From: Acanthosoma haemorrhoidale
Taxonomy: Eukaryota > Arthropoda > Insecta > Hemiptera > Acanthosomatidae
Direction of reading: 5' to 3'
DNA length: 64,000 nt
Assembly: GCA_930367205.1 (NCBI GenBank)
Contig: OV884014.1
Span: forward strand, 76,735,104-76,799,103
The notes beneath the pieces are model-generated. The model ran no database searches. It was not told where the DNA came from and saw only the letters and a list, made by a program, of their open reading frames with translations. Numbering within the stretch: position 1 is the first letter of the stretch; each line of letters begins with the position of its first letter. Made by a program: the position numbers and the translations under genes. Below are positions 11,663 through 23,300 of this stretch, in pieces.

Positions 11663-12895
11663 TTGTGAAGGTACAGACGGAAGCCACCCTCGATATCAAC
11701 AAGAACACAGCAACTGCTATGATCTCGTTGGACTGCACGCAGGCTTTCGACTCAGTGTCCCACGGGATACTGTGTCAACACCTTTGTGACTAAGAATGCC
11801 CAGAGCACGATGTTGGTTTCCTTCTTGAAGGACGGATCGGTGAGGGTACGGGTGGGTCTTGCCTCTCTAACCCATTCCCTCTTACTTGTGGACTTCCTCT
11901 AGGAGCGGTTTTGTCTCCGGTTCTTTTCAGCATGTACACATCTGAAATTGTTGGGACAAACTATAAGAAAGCTACTGTAATCGCTTTCGCCGACGACATT
12001 GCGGTTTACAGCAGCAGCATGAGTGCACAAAGAGCTCTTACACTGGCCGAGTAAGTTTGTAACGTTATCAGTGACAGACTGGGCATGTAAACATCAGTGT
12101 AAACGCCGGGAAGACCGACTGCTTAATCTTCTCCCTCCAAAAGGGGAAAAAATCTTTGCCAAAATCGTATAGTATAACAGTGCAAAAGAACTCACCAGCT
12201 TTCTCAATATACTATTTGGGTATAAAAATGGATAGGCATCTCCATTTCTCTACTCATTTTAGTGATAAAATAGAAAAAGTACAACAAAGGTCTTACCGGC
12301 TATCTCACTTCACCCAACCTGTCGCTTCGTCTCAATCTGATGATCTATAAATGTATCCTCCGGCCAGCTCTGCTGTACGGTGCCCCGCTATTTACCCACT
12401 TGACTGACAATGCAGCCAAATGTCTCCAACATTTCCGGAATGGGATCATGCGAAAAGTGGTCCGACATACCTCTCTCGAGAGGTTGAAAAACGCTAACCG
12501 GCACCCGTTGCTTGGTGTGCCCTAGGAGACACATTAAGTTTTTTGACTCTTTGCAGCACCTGACAAACCCAGTGTTTAACCCTATGACCCCACCACCCCT
12601 CCCACATCGATGGCAACAGACTGTCGAGGAAAATTAGGTTAAGAATTAGTATGTAAGTTAGTTTTAAGTTTGATCAAAAAGGTGAGCCCCGTCACCTTTA
12701 TTAGCCAGTTTAGTCCAGTCACGGATAATGTGTATCATTATAGTTTTTTATTCATTATATAATTTTTATAAAATAACAAAACCTGTATACAATGTAGCGT
12801 TGCTACAGGAAATACAAAAATAATTTGTAAATAGATTCGCCTGAGGATCTATAATTGGCTGTAAATTTATAGGGACTATGAAAGGAAAATAAAAA
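11663..12895 (+). mobile_element. 5'-truncated jockey-like LINE remnant with reverse transcriptase motifs
   Basis: Translation in shifting frames gives reverse transcriptase landmarks. These are a motif A-like LDCTQAFDSVSHGIL near 11730, the block GLPLGAVLSPVLFSMYTSEI near 11890-11950, and the catalytic motif FADD in IAFADDIAVYS near 11985. C-terminal segments typical of jockey-type ORF2 follow (IYKCILRPALLYGAPLFTH near 12345). Frame breaks and a stop right after the motif A block make it non-functional. The 3' tail ends in an A-rich stretch near 12880-12900. The endonuclease and ORF1 are missing. Confidence 0.85.
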
Positions 12896-15389
12896 TAAAA
12901 ATGATGTGGCAGATTTAACTACGTAAAGTGTGATTATTTATCCAAACGTACTTTCAAAGCTACTACTTTCTTTTTTTAGTTGAAGCTTTCAATTTTATTT
13001 ATACAATTTGTGTGTGTAATACCTGCTTAATTTTATCATATGATTAAATAAATGTTTTCCTTATCTTATCTCTATCTAAGGAATTAACCTTAATTCTTCT
13101 TATGATTAATTTTGGTTCGTTCCTTAAAGAACTAGGTCATTGCTGATGTTAGATCGTCAACTGGGACTCGGGGACCGCCCGTGCAAGTGCCAATACTGGT
13201 CTAACCTCCCGCATTATGACGTGGTTTTTTCATTATCCCATGTGCCAGCATTGTGAAATCATCTTCTGATAACATTTTTATCCAATCATCACAAAATCCA
13301 TTTCATCTTTCATCGGAATTTCCCCACTCCATCGGACATTGAGGCCAGAGAATCCGTTGGGGTAGCTGCATGTTTATTCAGAATCCGCACAGGAGGGTTC
13401 GTCTTGGCTGTCAACGTTTTTCTCATGTGTAACAACAGTATCCAACGATTCTCACTGAACCACTCAATTTGAAATATATATTCGTTGGGCCCCTTCTTAT
13501 TTCTTTGAGGTGGATTCATTCATTCCGGGAATGAAGATGAAATATCGTATTAGTCGTCCTTACAATGATAGCCGGCTGTGTACTTTCGGGTTGCTTGGAC
13601 CATGGGCACAGTTATGCACTTACTCTAGGAGGTCCATTTGTTCAACTGGCTACCAGCTAGATGGAAGTACGAAAGTGACTGACAGAATCAAAGTAAAAAG
13701 ATTTGTTTTTTAAAGTTTAAATTGTTAGTTCATGAAATTAGTTTATTCGAACTTTTTTTTGTAGTTTAATTCATTATTTATTATGACATACATACTTACT
13801 AAAATTTAAATATTTTTTACAACGATATATTTAGGTGTTGCCAGGCCATACAAGTCATTGTCTTTTTTCTTTCCCACTTCCTTCTGACCCGAGATTATAA
13901 TAATACCTCCCCGAATTTCCAAAATAAATAAATTAATAGACAGCTCTTAAGGTGATAGACGGTCTTCTTACCATTAAAATAAATTTGCTTGGTTGTTCTA
14001 ATAACTTGTAATTCGGCACTTCGCCTGCTCCTATACGTGATGTGACCACTATCGACTTGTGGCGTAACGTTGAAGAGATGATGACTTTCGGTAAAAACGT
14101 CATTATATATAGATAATATTTTTTGTCATAATATACCGAAAATCATTTTAATCTACGAAGCTAATATTATTTATAAGAATTGATTAATAATTAATCATAA
14201 ACCAGAGTTCTATTCCTTTCATTGTCAAATAAATGCTTAGTACAGTAACTGATTTGTAAAAAAATTTCGGTAACATTTCAGAAAGATGGTTCCCAATTGT
14301 GGCCGCAATCATTGATCTTCTGTGAATGTGCAATTTATTTTTCTCATGCTATTTTACACCATAACCATCGGTGAAAGAATACCTTTTTGTGGGCTTCGTA
14401 TTCATGAGCTATGAGCGTTAAGCCCAATTTTTCCAAAGTCTGCGAACTGTATCAAATAAATATAAATTAGTCCGTGAAGCAGATGCGAATCGTGCTTAAT
14501 AATTTGAAGAAGATTCTGTAGTGATCTGGTGACAAGAGACGCCATGCACTTCACGAAAAATGGACGTCTAAGAACTTATTTCGCTACGCGTATTTTGAGA
14601 TGACGCAACTATCAAAAAAGTGTTACAGCAATTTTTGTAACCGACAAGTATAGAATAGGAGGAATTTCAAAAGATGACAATAGAAAGTTTTAGTAATCAG
14701 AAGAAAATAACAGTTATTCTTATAAAAAACAAAACAAATGACGGCTCGTTAGTTAGTTTCTTAACAACTCGTTTTTTTCCACTGACAGTCATGTAACCTC
14801 CCATTCAGAGTTCAGATTTTCCTCTTATTCTTTTTTTAGCATATATTCATTGATGAGGGAGAATTTATGATAATAAACTAATGAATACAATTGCCCCTTT
14901 CTAGTAAAAAAAAAAATCATCAAATTATTGGAATATGGACGGGAGAGTTGTAAATGAAAGAGTCAAGAATAAACACAATTTACAACTTAACAATGAAGAG
15001 AATAATCCTTGTTATAAGGTAGGTGGTAGGTGAAGAATTGTTGAGTTTGGATTTTAGCTTAGAATAGTCAGACTGAGATTGCCCAGAGGAAAAGCTCTTG
15101 GCTGGACATAGCGAGATCTTGGGTTTGAATTGTGGTTCTGTTACTATCTTTTGTTTTCGAATTGCATTTCCTCTGTTAGCCATTCCTGGAAGGCTAGTTA
15201 ATTTAGAAAAAGAAAAAGGGACAGAAAAAATCTTTTATCTAAAAATAGAGGTCTTATAGGAATTCAGAATTAAGTAATAAAAGCAAGCTTATAGTTTGAG
15301 TTGGCGTTGTAGCATAAACTCAGTTTTCTCATTCCAATTAGAAAAGTTACTGGTAATAAAAATAATTAATCAATTTCTTTTAATTCTAG
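12896..15389. other. Non-coding stretch with degraded repeats
   Basis: No convincing host exon. Around 13310-13700 the composition is less AT-rich and both strands carry short open frames, probably a decayed mobile element of unknown class. Around 14285-14600 a less AT-rich segment starting atggttcccaattgtggccg also looks decayed. The first exon of the CHCHD7-like gene should lie in this interval, but I could not identify it. Confidence 0.4.
15064..15150 (+). repeat. tRNA-derived SINE relic
   Basis: A box B-like sequence (gggtttgaattgtgg) is followed by ttctgttactat, matching the tail seen after box B in the other SINE-like relics of this window (consensus about ctgtcact). A box A-like region lies about 50 nt upstream. 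Confidence 0.4.
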
Positions 15390-16655
15390 GAGCATACTAT
15401 GTCATTAAAGTGCATAGATGACAACAATTATGACCTCGACATGTGCCAACTTCACTTTGAGAACTACAAGACCTGCAAAAAGTTTTGGGTAAAAGTAACC
15501 TTTTTATTTGAACAGTAAATTTACTTTATTTGGTTATAAATTCCTGGATCATGTTGTAGACTTAAGTGGAGTAAAATACTAATTCTTAATAGTGATGGTC
15601 TTTATTATTATTTCATTTGTCCAAAACTATGTACAGAGTATGTGAAAAACCAGTGAGCATGATATTTTTGGCGGTTTTGTTATTACAGTCATCTAAAGCC
15701 TCTAAAAATGTTACATATTATTGATAAGTGCATCAGGGTTTAATTACAAACCATTAATAGGATTGGAAGTTATTTTTTATGGGGTACCTCACCTCTATTG
15801 TTACCATCACTAGTCTAATAATTGAAATTTCCATGCAAAATTAAATTGTTTTTCTAATGTCAAGCGGGGATTGCAAAAGTTGTGAGAACAATGTTTATGA
15901 AAGCTTGAATAACTTAGGTCTGCTGAAGTCCCAACAAGTCTCATTAATTAAGATCTGAGTAGGTTGTTAATAAATTTAATGAAAATTTATTAGCTGTTTT
16001 TCTTCAACCAAAGTCTATATTCCACTTAATATAACCACGAGATTGCAGTTTAATTATTAATCATGATGTCAAGCTTTGATAAAATACTGAATTAATAGAG
16101 AGAAAAAAAAAAGATAAATGGCTTTTAATAAAGGTGAAAAAAAGACACCTTTTGTCTTTCCATAATAGATATATTTCTTTAATACCGATGATTTCGGCAG
16201 CCCATGCAACCATTTTCAAGTACTAAAATTAATAGCTTACAACTTGGTAAGTGCCAAACCTGTTACTGAGCCCAAGTTGTAAGTATAATTAGAACTTGTT
16301 AATGGTAGCATGAGGTTGAATGAGCTAGTAGATAAAAATATATTTACTGTGGGGAAACAAATCGAGATGTTTTTTATTTCATGATTAACCACTTGCAACC
16401 AGTGAAAATACCAATGGTCTCTAAAAAGGATCCTTTTACTTTTTTGGAACTAATAGTACATTTAATTATTTTTAACAATTACCATAACATTTAACTGTTA
16501 TTTCCCATCTCTACTGCTTAGTAACAAAATGTATTTAATCATTGCAGACTGCGGTAAAAAAGCATCGCAGAATCAACGGGCTGAAACCGATACTTCCCAG
16601 TTTAGAAGAAAGGATTAAAATTAAGGAACAATTCTTGAAAACTGGAGAAATATAA
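15390..16655 (+). CDS. CHCHD7: CHCHD7/COX23-like mitochondrial twin-cysteine protein (3' two exons)
   Basis: Two exons, 15390-15488 and 16548-16655, joined in phase 0 at KFW|TAV with clean sites (ttctag / gggtaaaa; attgcag). The joined translation reads CIDDNNYDLDMC, then CQLHFENYKTC, then KKFWTAVKKHRRINGLKPIL and a short charged C-terminus. The four cysteines lie in two helices (C-x10-C and C-x9-C), and the NNYD, Y-K-x-C-[KR]-[KR]-FW and NG[VL]KP motifs match CHCHD7, the animal relative of yeast COX23. Proteins of this family are imported into the intermembrane space by the MIA40 relay and are linked to cytochrome c oxidase assembly. An in-frame ATG lies four codons into exon 15390, but relatives have more N-terminal sequence, so an upstream exon is likely. 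The gene converges on UBLCP1, with 685 bp between the stop codons. Confidence 0.9.
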
Positions 16656-17340
16656 TTTTATACTGTTTTGAATTTTTAATTAAAAAGAAATTTGTAAATA
16701 ATATATTCTTACAAAAATATTATAAATGGATCAACAAACATATGACATTGATAATTAATAATAGATTGCCTATACTTATTAGAACAATGCTTGATGGAAT
16801 GATGGCGCTCAATCCTTTTTGAAAGTAAATTTTTTTTGCCTGTACAATTTAAGACTTTGCTCCACGTGTAAGTTATCTGTTTTTTTGTTTGGAACTTGAA
16901 AAGAATACCTAATATTAAGGGTAAAAGATACTAAAAATTAGGACGTATAAACTTGATTTTTATAATTATTAAACTATAACCTTTTGTGTAATGAAATAAG
17001 TTGTAAACTTTATTTTGAAATAAAAGGGATACTTTTCACAATGTATTTCAATCGATTATAAATGAAAAAAGGATTCATCGATTTGAATATACAAATGAAA
17101 AGCATGTTAACTGATAAGAAACATGAAATCAGATAACCTATTCTTTGCAGCAATGTCTTTTATTAGATTTATTAAAATGATGTTATTAAAAAATATATTA
17201 AACCTTTTTTTTTCCTCTTTTCGATTTACTCAATAATCCAATGAAGATATAGTCCGTTAAACATAAATTAGCTATGTACATAAAAAATTTACAATTTTTT
17301 TTTCTTTTTGGAAAAAAATCTATATAAACACAGCTTTTTT

Positions 17341-20300
17341 TCATTGCGGCTCAGAAGAGTCTTTGCTGCTAGATTGCTCTGCTTTTCTTTTCTTCCGATC
17401 CTTTCTCCTGCGCTGGCTGAGGTAGCGTTCCCAGTGTTTGTGGTTGAGCTGGCTCAGGTCTTCCATCGCTGCCACTATCTCGAGGTATCTGTTACCGATA
17501 ATATTATTATTATTAAACACAAATATTGGACATTGCATACTGTAAATAAGAATATCAAATATTTGATGTAAGCAAGGCTTAGATCAATTGAAATAAAATA
17601 AAACCTTTAATAACCCCAAGTATTATTGAAATATTCCACCATTATCCTTTCTCAGCTGTAAGGGGAAGGGTTCGATCTGTCATCACAGTGAATGATTTAC
17701 GAACGAATTTAAGTGTCATTAAAATGTACACATGTCATCTTATGCTATTTGTGTTTCAGTATAATCTGACAAATGTCTCCAAGGAACTCACTTTTACTGA
17801 AATAAATTCTAATTTATAAGCAACTTATCTTTATAGATCCAAATAATAATATCAAGAATATATGATTGTGAAACCTTTAATAAGTTTTATTAATATGATT
17901 TGGTTTAAATTAACCTGAATAGTAAATTATAATGCTAGTCAGTGGACAAGATATATTTCTGGCACAGCAATTATTTTAAAAATTTAAATGAATTGTCAAA
18001 TAAACTAAATTAAAATATTAATATTAATGCTGGATTGTGGAATGACTCGGTACAATTATATAAAAACAGCTGTTTTGTCTTTCCACAACTGATAATTTAT
18101 TTTTTGAAAAAAAGTGCATTTGACAGCTAAGAGCTGTCATCTTCAGTTATCTCCATAACCTAAACAATAATGTATTTTTTCAACTTTTAACAATGTCAAC
18201 TACATCTACGCTCTTCTATCTATGTTTAAAACTGTCGGGTCACCTCAAGGGGGGAGAACGGCTGCCGCAGGCATGGGTCTCTACGACCCGGCCATTGTCT
18301 GGCGAGCACCAAGAGAGATAAAATGGGTGGACCTGTGGTCATTGACCTTTGCTGGCGGCCTAGTCGGCGGGCAGCTTTATTCATATTGACCTGACTCCAA
18401 AAGATTTTAGAAGGTGTGCCCCGACAGTGCACTATGTGGTCTTGGAATGACCACAAATTCACACTCGGTATCTAAGGGTAGGCGAAAAGGCGAGTGTGAA
18501 CCGGAGAGAGGCAGACTGGATCACTGGGGGGGAACACTAATAGGTAAAGTTTGTAGGGCCCCAGGTAGGCCGTCGTCCGCAAGGAAGTGATCTCTTCCAA
18601 GGAGGTGCTAGTTTTGGCAAGACGAAGGCAGAGAATCCCACTAAGAAGGTGTGGGGTCTGATAAAGCCGGACTAAAACATAGCAAGGTTAGGAAAGAGAG
18701 ATGCAGAGGTAGTTAAGAAAGCCATGGTTCGAGTAGAGCAGCAAGCGCCAGTGCAGAGAGAGAGAGAGCAGTGTTCTTCAGGTGACGGGTTCCGAGAGTC
18801 TGTCAAATAGCCCCAAATCTTGCCCTTATATAGGCAGGTCAGAGGCGGGAATAGCTCCGCCGCGCCCCCTAGTGGCTTCAGCTGTTTCGTACACTAGATT
18901 CCCCCTCGCTTAACTGACTCTTGAAGGTTTTTATTATTAAAACATGGAAACACAGGTTGATATTTTCTGGGCCGAGAAGAGGGGAACTTCTATTTATTCA
19001 TGGTGAAGACGTTGGCCCAACATAGACAATTTAAATATCCCACATAATCAATTGGAGATAATTGAAGATGACAGCTTAGAGCTATTGAAAGCGCTTTTAT
19101 CAAAAAATAAAAATAAATTACAAGTTGTGGAAAGACAAAAAAAGATAGATGTTTTTATTGTCATACAAACCCTATTTCAACTACCTTTCTTTTTATATGT
19201 AATATTCTTGATACAGTAAATTTTTGGTACGATTCACATGGATCAGCTGGGTGGTTAAAAGTGAACCCAATGACTAACGATTTAAAAGAAGAGTATGCCA
19301 GCTCTATTCACAGCAATTTATGACTAAATGTAAAAAAAAAACTAGCATATAATTATGATGCAAAAACTGCTTAGGTTATAATAAACAAATAAAAGTAATT
19401 GTATTTAGTATGTCGATAATGGCATGTATGTAAAGAATAGCTCAACATTTAGGTTGAAGGTAACAAAACTGGAGTGGAGCCTTAAACACTTACAAGACAT
19501 TCATTAATGTAATTATATATGTTTCATTACAGTAATAATCAATTTTTGAAAAATAATAAGCCTTGATTTTCACAATAGTGGTTCAAACTAATGAAAGACT
19601 GGTTAACTTTTAGGGAACAGGGTCGTTCATGAATTCAGCAAAACTGAGCTGATTAAGAGCATCAATGTCACTGTGGCATCACTACATAAAAACAACTTAT
19701 AATCGAAAAAAAAAAAAATGTACAGCAACAAAGATAAATAAATTTTAATGCCAACCATACCTTCCTAATCGAAGGAGTTCCCTATCAGTGGACCTGTTAA
19801 TGTGTGCTTGCTTGAATGCTCGGATTTTTAAACCATTCTGCGGATTCATGAGGAAATTTCTGCGTATATCATCAAACATTATCGTATTTGTTGGCTTATA
19901 ATGGTCAAATTTTCCCCAAATCACTCCAAGCGGCTTCACCTTAAAATAAGATTACAGATATCAATGAATTGTTTCATCAATTTAGGTACATAATATGAGA
20001 TAGTGAATAATCTTTCATTATTTGTCCGTGTATGTACATTAATTATTCTTAATAAGGTTATTTCATTCTTTTAAAAGTATTTTTAAATTTGGCCAGGTGA
20101 TGCATGGTTGTTTGATCTCTTTAACTTAACAATAGAGAATGCAATTTAAAATATTTATGATCAATCAATTAACCCAACATTTCGCTGCTGATGAGTTTAG
20201 TAGAATGATTGGTCTCGAACAAGGTCTGTGAAGAAATTGATAGTGACCTAGAAATTTAAGAGTTTTCTTTGTTTTAAGGAAGAAATGGCTAAGCAAAATA

Positions 20301-23300
20301 GAGACGCATCTCACCTTTTCTGACAAATAGGTCGAGAATAAGATGCCCCAAAAAGAAGAAGGTGAGATACTTCCTCAAAATTTGGTTCTGGATTTTATAT
20401 AACTATATACAATTTCAAAACTCATACAAAAAATTAAATAAATAAAATAGAAATTGGTTAAGAGGTTGGTAGCACTTCAGGAAGTTATGTTGTAAAATCA
20501 AATAAAACTGGGTTCAGAACCCAGAATTATTGTCACTTCAGAAAACAATTATTCTGTTATAAATAATAAATTTGTATGATGAAAGCAAAGAGCAGAGCAA
20601 GGGGACATGCCCGAAATCACTTAACTATTCCTGTGAAATTGGAGGCATAGCATTACAACCCAACAGGAAGTATAAAACTGATTTTTTACAAGCAAGATGA
20701 GCCAGGGAAACCTGTTATGCTACACATCTATACCACAATTCATCGGTAAACACAAATTATAACTGAAAATCCTTTCCCCAGGACCGCTAGATTATTACCA
20801 ATATTTCACCATAAAAAAAATATGACGCATATAACTTGTAATAAAAAATGAAAAATTATGTTAATTAAAGACATTTTTTAAATAAAAATTAACATACCTG
20901 AATCACTCCATACTTAGGTGTATGCACTGAGATCATTGCTAAACAGTCTAAATAAAATACAATTTTATAATCAGTATGAGTTGACACTCCGAGAAGTTTC
21001 ATTTTTTCTTCGATCCACTTCATACTTGTTGCAGACCATATAGCAATATCGTAATCCTTAAAATAAAAAAAAAAATTCAAACAATTCATAACAAAATAAA
21101 ATAAAATTAGTTATTTTACAATTATAATAAAAATGGAGGGTAAATAGTTTACTAGTATATAGGTAATTAAATATTGTTCCTGAAATTATTTGTATCCTCT
21201 ATACCTCACACCAATTAACTTTATGAATTGTGTTGGTTTAAGCTTTTTCATTTTTAATTATTTCATTAATTGAATTAATTATCAGTCAAGAAGCAAATAA
21301 AGTGACAAGGCTGGGGTTCAATGTAGAACCTTCTGATTTCCATTCTAACTAGGCCATCCTGTGTCAATGCCCAACCTAGTTACTACATATTCCCTCAACA
21401 GGTTTCTGTGATATTTTCAAAGCTAACTGTCATATTTTTTCTTCTAACTTAGAGGGAGAAAAAAAAAAAATATATATATCTATGGTAAAAGATAGTCACA
21501 ATATGTGTTCAAGCTGGAAAGAACGTCTGAATGAAATTCAGGTATTTTCAGGCTTGAATCCTGGCCCTGTTACGATTGTTTCTTTTTAGCCGGCAATAAA
21601 CAAAATTAACTCCAGTCAGATTCAACAACCAATAATTATTAATATAATAATTTAAGTTTAATGGAAATATATAACCTGCTAAGAAATCAGTTAACATGCT
21701 GTTCAATGTGATAGACAAGTCACCTGTTAAGTTTAAAAATATATTAAAATAAATGGGTGGCATGACATCTCTCAGAGACAAGGTCTCCCAAGGACCATGT
21801 TCAAGTTGGATGCTGTGTTTGGAAGTCGGCTCTGAGGTCTAACAGGGTTAATGTTAACAGTCATTCTTCCACCAACTGTTAATTTTGTAAGTACCTAAAC
21901 AATTTTCGTCATAAGCTGGAAAAATCCTTTGGGGAGAGAGAAATCAAAACTGGAACTCCATAGTTAATAATACAATTTTTCAATCTTTAAATCATGCCAG
22001 AGCAGCTTACTCTACTTGAGGCTAATAAAAGAATTCACTAGGAGGATGTAAATGTATTTTGTTTTTAATTGAATAAACAGTAATACTAAAAATCTGTTTG
22101 ATGTGAAAATTGGTTAGAATTTAATTAGAGGACTATACACAAGCTGTATGAGAGATTGACACTAATTGAGAAAATGATAAATTTACTCATGGCAAGGCTG
22201 TGACTTAATATATAAAATGATAAACTGACTTAATATCAATAAAATACAGTATTTCACATGTGCAGGTAGGCTAATACATCTAATAATTTTGAATAGTTCT
22301 GCAAGCTGAGGAGCTAGTACATGCCCATTGCTGCCATTCATACCAACACACTTGCTCCAATGTTACCAACATTACCTCACAATGTTACTAACCACCTGAA
22401 ATTTCCTCTTAGACCAGTAGCCAGAAATCCTCTAAAATTTCTTTTAATGTGAAGCAGTATTTAGATTCCGATCCCCTGAATGTGCCACTATTCCTAGTTC
22501 AATATTAAAACCACTACTGCCATTGAAAATGGATAACTATGGACCGACAATTTGCTCCAAATGATCTGCTGAGTATACCTTTAACTAGCACTGGTTGAGG
22601 CAATATATTGCTAGTGAGATTTACTAGATGGAGGAGAATTCATGCTGCCATGATTTAGCTTTGGTGTTAACAAAGATAAATTACACCATTAAACCAGTGA
22701 AGGAACATCAACCCGAGGTGATTTAACAAGAATTATCAATAATCTCCAATGAAATTAAGCAGGCAACTTTTCTATCAGTGATGTGGAAATCACTGACAGT
22801 AGTAAATACTTTCCTCTTTTGATTTATTAGCAAATCTGTAACCTTGGCAAAGTTGTTCTCACGGTCTTTATTCCTTTATAGACATTTAGACCTTTGTGTC
22901 TGATTGATAGAACTATGCTTGCGTCCAACCAGGGACCTGAACTCACGCTCACAAAGAACAATGCACCACAAGCTTGTTTCTACACAACTCACATTTGGGG
23001 CTGGCGGAGGAAGGGACGTATTTGAGCGAACTTATTTTCCAACAGACATTTATATATATATGACTGTAAAGGTATGGAAATGTTCTAAGAGGTGTTTTAA
23101 GAAAAAAGCACGCTAAAATTTTGTTTAAAAGCTGTAAATATGTTGCCTCCCTACATCAAACCATTCCTGACCAAAACCGGCCATGGGGAAAACAAATTCT
23201 TATTGAAACGGCGGTACCAATGCTGGATATCAGTATTACCCCCCAGCAAGACTAAAACCCCGATAGATTTTCCCCCATAAAGTTTTTTAAGCAATTCTTA

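Noticed and set aside
14281..14600. Possible THAP-type zinc finger start (MVPNCGRNH)
   Set aside because: A stop follows after nine codons and the later C2CH residues are not in any consistent frame.
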